A stretch of DNA of 34,621 bases, from contig AUXH01000148.1 of NCBI GenBank assembly GCA_000482145.1, forward strand, positions 1-34,621, written 5' to 3'. Of the stretch, positions 9,455 through 17,948 are shown in pieces (within the stretch, counting starts at the first letter, position 1; each line of letters starts with the position of its first letter). The position numbers and the translations under genes are program-made. This DNA is from Strigomonas culicis. Taxonomy: Eukaryota > Euglenozoa > Kinetoplastea > Trypanosomatida > Trypanosomatidae. The notes under the pieces were generated by a model. It made no database searches, was not told the origin of the DNA, and saw nothing but the letters and a program-made list of their open reading frames with translations.

Positions 9455-10456
9455 CTACTTGTTCTGGAGCAGCGAAAAGAAAAACTCCGACTCCAACGGC
9501 CCGTCCTCCTCCAAGTCGGTGCAGTGCACCGCGTTGCGCACGCGGTCCACGCCGTATTTGGCGCGGATCGTGTGCGGGAAGAGGGCGTGTCCCACCTCGG
9601 GGTCGAGAGGCCCACACACCGCGCGAAGGGCTGCCACGCAGTTCTCCGCGCACACCTCGATGGCGAGGCACGGACCGCTAGACAGCTGCTCCACCAGCTT
9701 CTTGAACTCGGGCAACACGCCGCTGTACACTTCTAAGAAGTCATCCGCGTCGGCGGGTGACATGGAGTACAATCCTATAGCGCTGACGAGGAACCCCTCG
9801 TCTATCAGCTGCTGTAGGATAGGGCCCTCCTGGCAGGCGGTGACGGCGTGCGGCTTCACCACACACACGGAGCAGTTCTGCATCACCGCGGTAGTCTTTC
9901 CAGGGCCTAGAGCCAGCGTAGTCAGTATCTCGGCCACTTGGGTGTCCACGCGCGTCACCACGCCCGTAAACTTCTGCGCCGTCGTGTCTGCCTTTTCGCT
10001 GGCATCGGAGCCGCTGACCACAATCAGCAGGCATCGCGTAGTGGTGTGAATCGCGGTGGCTATGTCGGCCGGAATGTCGACGAGACGCACGTTCTTCAGA
10101 AGCAGGTTATTGGTTGACAGGGACTCAATGATGATCCCCGCCTTGAGCAGGCCGCTCTCCGACACGGCAAGCATGATCTCAGCCGAGTTGGCGCTGAGCT
10201 TTTTGCGCGTGGCATCATCACCGTAGTCCACTATTTTGAGGGGACGTGAGTAGACACTGATCGTGGCACCCACGTAGAGCTCCTTCAGTTGCAGCTGGGG
10301 ATAGGCGCAGCGCTTCAGAAAAGACCGCTTCGTCTTCATGTCAAACATCTCTATCGTGTTGTCCGTCAAGTAGTACAGAAGGCTATACGTTCGCGTCAGA
10401 TTGGCCTGTGGGTCGAAGTAATCGACGGTGAAGCAATAGCGGGATAACTCGGACAT
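9455..10456 (-). CDS. NME7: Nucleoside diphosphate kinase 7-like protein (DM10 + two NDK domains)
   Basis: This 333-residue protein has the layout of NME7/NDK7, an axonemal and basal-body protein (a microtubule inner protein in cilia). Residues 1-88 are a DM10 domain: RYCFTVDYFDPQANLTRTY, then FLKRCAYPQL and SRPLKIVDYGD. A first NDK domain (about 92-185) is shortened and has lost the active-site His and the KP motif. The second NDK domain (about 194-333) keeps VCVVKPHAV (K201) and NAVHCTD with the phosphorylated His at 311, and ends in FFFSLLQNK. Human NME7 (376 aa) has the same order with a fuller first domain. Activity, if any, would come from the second domain. The start is a clean ATG. 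Confidence 0.93.
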   Translation of the reverse strand: MSELSRYCFTVDYFDPQANLTRTYSLLYYLTDNTIEMFDMKTKRSFLKRCAYPQLQLKELYVGATISVYSRPLKIVDYGDDATRKKLSANSAEIMLAVSESGLLKAGIIIESLSTNNLLLKNVRLVDIPADIATAIHTTTRCLLIVVSGSDASEKADTTAQKFTGVVTRVDTQVAEILTTLALGPGKTTAVMQNCSVCVVKPHAVTACQEGPILQQLIDEGFLVSAIGLYSMSPADADDFLEVYSGVLPEFKKLVEQLSSGPCLAIEVCAENCVAALRAVCGPLDPEVGHALFPHTIRAKYGVDRVRNAVHCTDLEEDGPLESEFFFSLLQNK

Positions 10457-10787
10457 GGCCTCACTTAAACACCTTGCACGGATCTAGGTATATAAGACTC
10501 ACTGTTCAAAAAGAGGGAAAGGGGGAGAAAGAAAAAAAAGGGGAGAGAAGTATGGAAGAGCATGCACGCATTGCAGCATTGTTTGGGGAGCATTCCAGAA
10601 AGGAGTACCTTTTCAGCGCCACAGCGGAAGGAGAGCAGAAACGTGTGATGAGCATGACGGTTCTTATGTATAAGCATTACACGCGTGTATTGTTAATCGT
10701 GCTGTTAAACGGAGAGAAAAGAGAAAAGGAAAGAAAAACGACGAGAGAATACACAAGCCCTTTACATATTCTACTGAACTGGTCGAC
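10457..10787. other. Intergenic DNA between SOF1 and NDK7
   Basis: These 331 bp show a purine-rich plus-strand block at about 10511-10560, which is a pyrimidine tract for NDK7 trans-splicing on the minus strand. No other feature is visible. Confidence 0.6.
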
Positions 10788-12119
10788 TCAATCAACATAC
10801 TCGTACGTCTTGCGCTTTGTCAGCGGCGCCACATTCTCGCTCCGCTTGCGTGTCATCTCCTTGACAAGGTCCCGCTTGCCAGCCTTCTTCATCCGCTGGG
10901 ACTGCTTCTTGAGGTGCTTGGGTGTGTTGCGTTGCTTGGTAATGCGCTTCACCTCCGTAAAGTTCGAGTACTTATCCTTGAGCTTTCGCATATAGTCGAA
11001 GTTGTGCTTCTCGGGCCCGCGAAAAGGTCTCACGGGCTTGCTCGCGTCCGCCTTCCAAATGCGCAGGTTGCAATCTTCACTGCCGCTGTAAATGTAACTG
11101 TTGTCGGGAGACCACTTAACTGCCAGCACGCGAGACATCCGCTTCGTGTGATACATCTCCTGCGATTCGGACTTGGTGTTCTGATTAATGTCCCACATGC
11201 GGACCGTGCAGTCCTGCGACCCTGCCGCGAACTTGTAGCCGGTTGGTGCGAAGTCCACGGAGGCCACGGACTTGATGTGACCCTGGAATACGTTTCTCGG
11301 ACGACCGGGAAGGCGAATATCAAATAGATAGCAGTTTCGGTCGTCGCAGCCGGTAACAAACACATTGGGGTCCATGGGATTCCAGCACACAGACGTGGAG
11401 CGCATCTCTAGCACGATCTTACTATGTGCAGACTGCGTACGCGTGTCGTACAGAAAGACACCACGGTCTGCCATACAACACGCTACGAGATCGGTTTCCA
11501 CCTTGTTGTAGCGGCAGCACGTGACGGTTTCATCGCCCCACGAGAACTTCTGCAAAGGCTGGGTGCGGTTCACATCCCACACACTGACAATGTCCGACGC
11601 GGTCACAAAATTCGACTTGTGATAATGATGATCAATGGAGGAGAAGGGAAAGTCGCCGAGATACTCTGCCACCGGCTCCGGCGTCTTGTCGGTCCCCACA
11701 TCCAAGTCCCACATCTTCACCACCTTATCCCGTGATGCTGAAAAACACGCCACACCATCAGGCGAGATCGTAACACCATCGATGGAGTGACGATGGGCGT
11801 CAATCTGCACCTTGGCCCTTTTAGTCATGACATCCCATATAACAAGACCCCCATCAACGGCACCCGTCACCACTGTGGACAGGCTTGTATTATCCGTGGC
11901 AATGCACTGAATCGTATCTTGGTGGCCAGCTAAGGAGGCTACGAAAGGTTTTGCAAACATTCGATCCAACTTAGCAGCCTTCACGGCACGCGTGAACTCC
12001 ACTTGCTTTGCCATGGGGTTGAACTTTGGGTCGTAGTTTCGATTCGCCTTTGGAACCTCACTAGAACGATCCTTTGTCCATGCCAGCTCTGAGCGGCTGA
12101 TGGTTTTTACTTTCACCAT
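10788..12119 (-). CDS. SOF1: SOF1/DCAF13-like WD40 protein of the U3 snoRNP / SSU processome
   Basis: This 443-residue protein is the Sof1 family WD40 factor needed for early 18S rRNA processing in the nucleolus. The N-terminus (VKVKTISRSELAWTKDR, then NYDPKFNPMAKQVEFTRA) is typical of the family. It is followed by about seven WD repeats; GHQDTIQC, VIWDVMTKR, VKMWDLDV, VRMWDIN and LRIWKAD mark them. The C-terminal Sof1 domain (about 360-443) is basic, with LKDKYSNF, RNTPKHLKKQSQ and KRKSENV-like segments. The start is the ATG at 12117-12119; the 41 codons open upstream are leader translated from poly-pyrimidine DNA. The length matches other Sof1 proteins (about 445-490). Codon use is less GC-rich than in CCT7. 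Confidence 0.92.
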   Translation of the reverse strand: MVKVKTISRSELAWTKDRSSEVPKANRNYDPKFNPMAKQVEFTRAVKAAKLDRMFAKPFVASLAGHQDTIQCIATDNTSLSTVVTGAVDGGLVIWDVMTKRAKVQIDAHRHSIDGVTISPDGVACFSASRDKVVKMWDLDVGTDKTPEPVAEYLGDFPFSSIDHHYHKSNFVTASDIVSVWDVNRTQPLQKFSWGDETVTCCRYNKVETDLVACCMADRGVFLYDTRTQSAHSKIVLEMRSTSVCWNPMDPNVFVTGCDDRNCYLFDIRLPGRPRNVFQGHIKSVASVDFAPTGYKFAAGSQDCTVRMWDINQNTKSESQEMYHTKRMSRVLAVKWSPDNSYIYSGSEDCNLRIWKADASKPVRPFRGPEKHNFDYMRKLKDKYSNFTEVKRITKQRNTPKHLKKQSQRMKKAGKRDLVKEMTRKRSENVAPLTKRKTYEYVD

Positions 12120-12483
12120 TGATGTGAGAAAGAGAATGATAATAGGTTCTTTTTTTTTCTTTTTGGCTGTAGAGCTAAAGAGACCAATACTTTCCACATT
12201 AAAAACACAATAAAAAGAAATAGAGAAGAGAAAACAACACAATAATCATGTACATCTTGCATCAAAGGAGGTCCAGAAAAAAAAAAGAGCTTTTTTTTGT
12301 AGCAGTGAAGAAACACACTCGGAAAGAAACAAAGTGAAAAACACGCAAAGGGGGATTAATATTGTAACATAAAGTAACTCTAGATAACGACAATTGAAAA
12401 AAAAAATGAAAAGGGGAACAAACAAACAAACAAAAAAAAAGAGGTACATTGCATGCGATACATAATTAAACAATCCACGCAAT
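12120..12483. other. Intergenic DNA between the calmodulin-like gene and SOF1
   Basis: These 364 bp are AT-rich with several A-homopolymers. They should carry the 3' UTR of the calmodulin-like mRNA and the SOF1 leader. No gene signal is seen. Confidence 0.6.
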
Positions 12484-12921
12484 CTATTTCACATCATCAT
12501 TGTTTCCCAGGGCAGTAAATGGGGCTAACATTTTATCCACAAAGTTTTCGTAGTGGATGAAACCCTTATCCTCGAACCCGTGAATTAAATCACGAAACTC
12601 CTCCTCATGATACTTTTCGCCCATCGTTGTCATGATATGGTGGAAGTCTGCCACTGAAACAGTTCCATCCAAGTCCTTGTCAAATACTCTAAAGGCTTCC
12701 TTTACAGCTTCCGCGGTATCATCCTTATCGTTGTGCTTCGTAACGAGCGCTTCATACGCCGGCATATCCAAATCGGTGGCTGTTGCCATAATCTCCTTTA
12801 TTTTCTCTTCGCTTGGATTCAATCCTGCAGCGCGTAGCGCCGTGGGTACAGAAGCCTTGGGGATAACACCATCTTTTTGAAGCAGTTCAAATGCCTCTCG
12901 CATCAAGTTCGCGTTGGACAT
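12484..12921 (-). CDS. Calmodulin-like EF-hand protein (myosin light-chain-like)
   Basis: At 145 residues this has calmodulin length and a four-lobe helical layout, but only one EF-hand loop looks functional. The loop in EF3 is residues 81-92, DKDLDGTVSVAD, with acidic ligands at positions 1, 3, 5 and 12; position 12 is Asp instead of Glu. EF1, EF2 and EF4 (the shortened FEDKGFIHYENF) have lost ligands or residues. That pattern resembles essential light chains of myosins and other target-bound calmodulin relatives more than calmodulin. A likely job is a constitutive light chain or a weak Ca/Mg sensor, as inference. The ATG lies four bases downstream of a predicted splice acceptor. Codons are AT-richer than in genes further from the strand switch. 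Confidence 0.85.
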   Translation of the reverse strand: MSNANLMREAFELLQKDGVIPKASVPTALRAAGLNPSEEKIKEIMATATDLDMPAYEALVTKHNDKDDTAEAVKEAFRVFDKDLDGTVSVADFHHIMTTMGEKYHEEEFRDLIHGFEDKGFIHYENFVDKMLAPFTALGNNDDVK

Positions 12922-13482
12922 TTGCCTAGCAAAAAGTAAAGGTATAATAACGAAAAAAAAAAAGAGCTATAAATTAAAAACAGTAGAAGGAGAACGTTGG
13001 AACAGTGCATACACATGTTAGCATATGGGGAAATAACGCATGAGTACGTGTGTCCGAGTTCAGAGCTGTATAATTCTTCTGCCTTCCTACTTCAATTTTT
13101 TTTTAATTAGTGTTAAATAATATTAATAAAGGGAAACGAAATTAATTGAATGTGAGAGGCCATGTAGAGTGCTTTCCGTTTTTTTTTCTTCTTTTTTACT
13201 TCAAGGAAAAGGGGAAAGAACGGGAGACGCCAATTCAACAGTACTTCGTTACCTTCTTATTTTAGTATTTGTGAAACCCCTACACTCATACTTTTTTTCC
13301 CTTTTCAACAGTGTATTCAACACCGGGATTTCTTCCCTTCATCCTTTAAAAAAGGGGGAAAAAAGCAAACCCGTACGCAACTATTTATTATTATTATTGT
13401 TATTATCATTGATATTTTATCCTCACTTCATATTTATTTTTCTTTTAATTAATAATAAATAATATCAATGTACTTGGTATTC
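12922..13482. other. Intergenic DNA between the 356-aa gene and the calmodulin-like gene
   Basis: These 561 bp are strongly AT-rich, with TTA/ATT triplet-rich stretches near 13385-13405 and 13450-13465. A 97-codon plus-strand frame (13169-13462) crosses it but translates to low-complexity Phe/Leu/Ser peptide and opposes the local gene direction, so I do not call it. Confidence 0.6.
12926..12966 (-). promoter_or_regulatory. Predicted spliced-leader acceptor for the calmodulin-like gene
   Basis: The minus strand has a T13 tract and further T/C-rich sequence ending in CTAG. The AG is the complement of 12926-12927, only four bases before the ATG. An unusually short 5' UTR would result. Confidence 0.5.
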
Positions 13483-14553
13483 TTATAGGATATCCACATC
13501 ACTTATTAGCACCATACCAACACAAAACCACGCCCACCAAAAGCGCCTAAAGCTATTAAACACGCTCTCTACTGATTCAAAATAACTGTGCGCAGTTAAC
13601 CAATTATAATCTGCAAAGTTGGCGGGGATTTGCAGTTCCTTCTTTTCTATATCCACAAAAAAAGGCCTTCCAGGTTGAATGACGCGGACTACTTGTCCCT
13701 TTAGAAACCAACGGTATAAAAATGCAGATTTCAGCATTGCATTCAGAAACATCTCCAACTCATCTGGGTTGACGTAATTTGGGTCCGTCTTGCGGATGGG
13801 GTCATCCCAGAAGCTTGTATTGTGCTGATTGAACTTGAGAATGGTTCCGACGCGAACGCGCACATTCTCTACATTTTCTGTAATTCGGGTTTGTTGGGCT
13901 TCCATTTTCAGCTGTATCGCTTGAAGGCGTGGCGCCACCGTCAGCAAAAACGTGAGAATTTCCTGTGCAGACGCAGTGTCCAAAATTCTAACTTCACCAG
14001 CGGCCCAATCAACGGTAAAAGCGCTCCTTCTTTCCGCGGTCGATTTTACAGGGTACTTTTCCACCGGCGCCGCATCTCTTTCTTGCAATACCCAGTTTGT
14101 TAAAGCACCTGCCACCATGGTTCGATCTTGCACAGGTGCCTTCACGAACTCATTTGTGGAAGGATCCTTCTGGATGTGAATGGACATGAATGAAAATGCG
14201 TTAACGTTTTTGAACATGGCATCGTTATCAAATACACGTTTGGAGAAGCCATCGTAGTCGGCCATGTCATCCCATGTCACACGTTTCCATTTCATCCTTT
14301 TGAGAATATCTTGTGATTCGTAGTATTGATCCATCGCTTTTCTGGATCTTTCTGCGTCTTCAGCTGAAGTGGGAACGGCCTCGGGTGGATTGTTGTACTC
14401 CTTTATCATGTTCCCAACGTCTTTTGCATAAGCTACAAACCCCTTCTCCAGTTTGTATTGCTCAGCCCTTAATCTCCTCATCACATTCTTCTGAACGTCC
14501 ATCCACTCCAACACGTCCGGCTGGAAAGACAAGAATTTGCGTTTAAATGACAT
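13483..14553 (-). CDS. Uncharacterised 356-aa protein with hydrophobic C-terminus
   Basis: I do not recognise this protein. The ATG start and TAA stop give 356 residues without low complexity. The N-terminal 110 residues are helical and charged (KNVMRRLRAEQYKLEKGF, RKAMDQYYESQDILKRMKWKR). The middle contains a run of predicted alpha/beta sequence with a helical segment at about 200-235 (LLTVAPRLQAIQLKMEAQQTR-type). The last 22 residues (about 335-356, FRRFWWAWFCVGMVLISDVDIL-like) are aromatic and hydrophobic and could be a tail anchor or a buried helix. Sequence complexity and position in the array argue for a real gene. It is the second gene from the strand switch and has AT-rich codon use. 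No function is proposed. Confidence 0.8.
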   Translation of the reverse strand: MSFKRKFLSFQPDVLEWMDVQKNVMRRLRAEQYKLEKGFVAYAKDVGNMIKEYNNPPEAVPTSAEDAERSRKAMDQYYESQDILKRMKWKRVTWDDMADYDGFSKRVFDNDAMFKNVNAFSFMSIHIQKDPSTNEFVKAPVQDRTMVAGALTNWVLQERDAAPVEKYPVKSTAERRSAFTVDWAAGEVRILDTASAQEILTFLLTVAPRLQAIQLKMEAQQTRITENVENVRVRVGTILKFNQHNTSFWDDPIRKTDPNYVNPDELEMFLNAMLKSAFLYRWFLKGQVVRVIQPGRPFFVDIEKKELQIPANFADYNWLTAHSYFESVESVFNSFRRFWWAWFCVGMVLISDVDIL

Positions 14554-15210
14554 TGTGTGAAATAATTATAAAACAAATAATAAGGAATACCTTAATATCC
14601 CCTGATGAACAATTAAAGTACACACTTCAATTCACCTTCTTTCGATAACTAAAACAATAGTTATTGAAAATTATAAAATCACTATAAAGGGAAAAGAAGA
14701 AGCGAACAAATGAGAGAAAAAAAAAGGGAGTCAAAAATAGTATTATCCATACTAAAATACACATTATAGATAAAGTAAAAAAGGAAGTTTTTTTTTTGAG
14801 AGCATTAAAAATAATAAATAAAAAAATGTTACACTAATTTGCTGCAAAGGAACTTGTACCGACGCTTAACATTTCGAATTTAATTGATGTAAAATAGTAT
14901 TCAGTTTTTTTTTTGTTCAATTACATCAAGTAATAAAAAAAGAAGAACTATCTCATATGGAATGAAAACCTTTCAGATGCAAAAAGTGCTAATCAAAGAA
15001 GAACCGAAACAAACAAAAACTAATGAGAGAATTACATTTCCTCACGATTGTAGAAAAAAATACGGAATAAATAGTGTATGTGTGCTAATAAAATAGTTCC
15101 TGAATAAACGCATGTGCTTCACCTCTGTATTTTTCTTTCCTAGCAGGAGTGTAAGAAAAATAAGTACAGAATCTAAAAAAAAAAAAGAAACAATAATTAT
15201 AATCACTTAC
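14554..15210. other. AT-rich intergenic DNA between the DJ-1 and 356-aa genes
   Basis: These 657 bp are about as AT-rich as anything in the window, with many A-runs and T-runs (for example near 14790 and 14906). Nothing with coding or RNA structure was recognised. It should hold the DJ-1 3' UTR and the next gene's leader. Confidence 0.6.
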
Positions 15211-15792
15211 TTAACTGTGTGAAACTGTTAGACCAAGAATTTGATAAAACTGCTTCAAAAGATTTTGGTGTGCGGGCCACGCGGGAGCAGTGATAAGATT
15301 TCCGTCTACCACAGCTTCAGTGACGGGCACTTCTTTGTAAGAACCGCCAGCCAAAGTCACTTCAGGATGCACAGCAGGGTAGCAAGTCAGTGTTTTCCCC
15401 TTTACGACGTTTGCTGCAGTAAGAACTTGAATACCATGACAAATAGCTGCAACAGGCAGATTCTTGTTAAAAAAGTGCTTTGTAATCTCCAACACTTTTT
15501 GATCCAACCGGATGTACTCAGGAGCGCGTCCACCCGTTATGTAAAGTGCAGCATAATCCTCCACGTTCACTTCGTCAAAGGATTTGTTGATTACAAAGTT
15601 GTGTCCACGAAGCTCCACGTACGTCTGGTGTTCCGTAAAATCATGAACGGCTGTGGCAATTTTCTCCCCCTCCTTCTTGTCCGGGCAAATAACGTGTACA
15701 ACGAATCCGACAGACTCAAGCGCTTGAAAAGGAACCATCAGTTCGTAATCCTCCACAAAATCGCCGGCCAACATAAGAATTTTCTTCCCCAT
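15211..15792 (-). CDS. DJ-1/PfpI family protein
   Basis: This 193-residue protein belongs to the DJ-1/PfpI superfamily (glutamine-amidotransferase-like fold). The opening KKILMLAGDFVEDYELMVPF is close to the plant DJ-1D/YLS5 group, and the nucleophile elbow AAICHGIQVL places the reactive Cys at 118 with His119 next to it. Glu17 (in EDYE) corresponds to the conserved acid that lowers the Cys pKa. GGRAPEY (about 87-93) is the other family motif. Plant DJ-1D proteins have two fused domains with glyoxalase III activity; this is a single domain. Likely roles are methylglyoxal detoxification or a stress-linked Cys hydrolase, as inference. It is the first gene of the left array, adjacent to the strand switch. 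Confidence 0.93.
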   Translation of the reverse strand: MGKKILMLAGDFVEDYELMVPFQALESVGFVVHVICPDKKEGEKIATAVHDFTEHQTYVELRGHNFVINKSFDEVNVEDYAALYITGGRAPEYIRLDQKVLEITKHFFNKNLPVAAICHGIQVLTAANVVKGKTLTCYPAVHPEVTLAGGSYKEVPVTEAVVDGNLITAPAWPAHQNLLKQFYQILGLTVSHS

Positions 15793-16059
15793 TTTGACGA
15801 AGCGAAATAATGTTTAATCGCGAAAACGGCGGAAACGCAACGTATTTTATAAGAATTCGATAGAGGTTTTCTTTGAACGACAATAATGATTACGATAGTA
15901 GAGGGAGGAAGTAAATAAAGTGCTATAACAACAACAACGAGTGGTGTTTATTATTCACAGTAAATACATTCGGCCGCCCAACAGTGCCCAAATAATGGCA
16001 GCCGGAGAACAAAAGAAACAATGAGTCTATTTCATTACGAGGGGCCATGGGAACCGAGC

Positions 16060-16470
16060 GTCATCCTTGCAAGACGGGGGGTGAAAAACAAGTCGCGCCT
16101 TTTTTCCCCCGCTTGCGGAGGGCCCCGTGGGGCCCCTCCCACCCCTCGGAACCGCCGGACCACCCCCGTTGGGCGCGATGCCGCGGGTTGGAGGGATGCC
16201 GCCCTAGCCTTGGGGCGCGCCGCTCTTTCCACCCCCGCCCCTGCGGTCGCAAATCCGATCCCGCCCCCCGCCCCGCGCCGGGGCGGCGGGTCCTCCGCGC
16301 TCGCCACGGGGTCGGCGGCGGCCGCGGGTGGGGCGAGGGGGAGGCGGGCAGCCCACCGCCGCCGCTCACCCGAAACGCGAAATGCGCCAGGGCGCGGGGG
16401 GTCGGCCGCCCCCTTTTATCTTTCACCCCGAACGTTGTTGCCGGCGAGTGCCGTCGACGCCCGGAAAAGG
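16060..16470. other. GC-rich island inside the strand-switch region
   Basis: Composition changes abruptly here. Sixty-base rows reach about 75% (16141-16200), 92% (16261-16320) and 82% (16321-16380) G+C, with dense CpG, between flanks that are mostly A and T. It contains perfect G/C hairpins at 16120-16135 (7-bp arms, 2-nt loop) and 16268-16286 (7-bp arms, 5-nt loop). Open frames exist in several registers on both strands simply because stops are rare at this GC; none resembles a known protein. It may be a promoter element, an insertion of foreign or repeat DNA, or the remains of a mobile element. Confidence 0.8.
16326..16348 (+). other. Canonical G-quadruplex motif
   Basis: Four G-tracts of 3, 4, 5 and 3 bases are separated by loops of 1, 3 and 4 bases (T, CGA, AGGC), fitting the G3+N1-7 pattern on the plus strand. 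It sits inside the GC-rich island of the strand-switch region. Confidence 0.85.
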
Positions 16471-16531
16471 GATCGTGCTTGTTCAAATTTGTGTTTCTTG
16501 TATTAACTTTTTTCTGTGTGTGCTATCGTCA

Positions 16532-16547
16532 CCTTCCGTATGGAAGG
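16532..16547. repeat. Small inverted repeat
   Basis: CCTTCC and GGAAGG arms are separated by GTAT. It lies just right of the GC island and could form a short hairpin; chance occurrence is quite possible. Confidence 0.45.
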
Positions 16548-16786
16548 ATATGGACAGATAAACGTTCGTGTAAAACTATGTTTGAACAGAGAAACATTAA
16601 GTGCTAGACACGCGCGCTGGTTTTTTCAGTATTCTGTTTGATTTATTGATATGATTATTGTGTGTTTTGCCCAAGGTTGTCTTTGGTGTTAATAATAATA
16701 AAAAAGTCATTACTGTAGGAAGTATACAGCAACAGCTACGCATATAGCTGGTATTTGTCTGACAATACAGGTGCCATTTCTCCAGG

Positions 16787-16805
16787 TGTTCAACTGGGTT
16801 GAACA
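16787..16805. repeat. Perfect 8-bp inverted repeat with 3-nt centre
   Basis: TGTTCAAC, TGG, then GTTGAACA forms a perfect dyad in the strand-switch region. It could be a protein-binding site or a short hairpin, or may be coincidence. Confidence 0.5.
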
Positions 16806-17229
16806 TTTTGAAGAGAGAGAATACGAGTAGTTTTTTTTATTATTTTTGTTAACGAAGGTAGGTGTACTATTCTTTTTTTTTTAATTGTTCTATTACTCGT
16901 ATACAGTACATCCTTTAAATTGTATTTTGCATTTGAGATCGTTGTTATTAGTAGATGGGCATTCTACGATCGTACAGCTTTACATACTTATCATAATAAT
17001 AGTTGTCATTCTTTGAACTCGTTTTTAATTTGTCATGGTGTATTTAAATCCCCCTTTCCCTGTATCGCTTCAGTTTTCTGCACCACCTTGCGTATCGCAC
17101 ATTTTTTTTTCCCCGTTGAATGTAAATGCATATGTATGTATAGCCGTTGTTCAGTTTATTCTTTTCTATTTTTGGCCTTTTTTTTGGTGTGTAACTCTCT
17201 GTAAAGACTTTTTTTTGTTGTGAAGTAGG

Positions 17230-17248
17230 TTTTTTTTTTAAAAAAAAA
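17230..17248. repeat. T10A9 palindromic homopolymer
   Basis: Ten T are followed directly by nine A. Such poly(dT)/poly(dA) junctions are stiff and tend to exclude nucleosomes; here it lies between the GC island and the first plus-strand gene. Confidence 0.8.
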
Positions 17249-17455
17249 GCCACACTTGTATTACAGTAGTATTAAAACACTATTTTTCGGTTTTTTATTT
17301 TTGGGAAGGTGTTAAAAGGGGTACACAGGAGCATGTTCACAATTGAGCATTTGTTTCGATTTTTTTTTTTGGCAACAACGTAGTATTTGAGTATTTTCCA
17401 TTCATTTATTTTTAATACTATTGGAGTGGGAGAGGGATCGTTTGAGCATTTTAAT

Positions 17456-17472
17456 TATATATATATATATAT
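17456..17472. repeat. (TA)n microsatellite
   Basis: About eight TA units lie in the right part of the strand-switch region. Confidence 0.85.
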
Positions 17473-17917
17473 TACCGCTGTTGTATTACTTCAGGGTGTT
17501 TTTTTTTTCTCAGGTGCTATACTATTTCATAATTTCATTTGTGTCAAACCTTTAAATACACACATGACCCGCATCGGCATAATCGTCAGAATTCACGCTG
17601 ACAGTTCTTCTTATTTTTCTTATTATTTTAGTAATATAATAATAGAAAAAAAAAGAGCATTTAACTGATTTACGTGCTTTTGTATTCGTATGTTTTGTAT
17701 TGGTTCACTTTCAGCTAACTCTACAAATTCTTTTTCAACTGATTTTACATTTTTAAATTTGATTTATTGTATTCCATTTTCTTCTTTTCTTTTCTTCATC
17801 CATTTCTGTCTTTTGTTGCTGTTTTTTTTTTTAGTTGTTTTAGAACACATTACATTTTTTTTATATAAAAGGAAACACCTGTGTGTAGAAACAGAGATAG
17901 AGAGAGATCATTTTTAA

Positions 17918-17948
17918 TCTCTCTCTTTCTTTTTGCTTCGCTTTCCAG
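17918..17948 (+). promoter_or_regulatory. Predicted spliced-leader acceptor three bases before the SMPD4-like ATG
   Basis: A C/T-rich tract (TCTCTCTCTTTC and on) ends in CCAG at 17945-17948, followed by GAA and the ATG at 17952. The first AG after the tract is therefore three bases from the start codon. AGs before the tract (about 17,900) are the alternative and would give a UTR of about 50 nt. Confidence 0.55.

Noticed and set aside
13169..13462. 97-codon plus-strand frame in AT-rich spacer
   Set aside because: Low-complexity, opposite to the array, no similarity to known proteins.
16021..16607. Open frames of 141-186 codons in the GC island on both strands
   Set aside because: Several registers are open at once because GC-rich DNA lacks stops; the translations are Pro/Arg/Gly/Ala-rich and unrelated to any family I know.
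16920..17917. Several 60-95-codon frames in T-rich strand-switch DNA
   Set aside because: Translate to Phe/Leu/Ser/Tyr low-complexity peptides from T-rich DNA; no coding bias.
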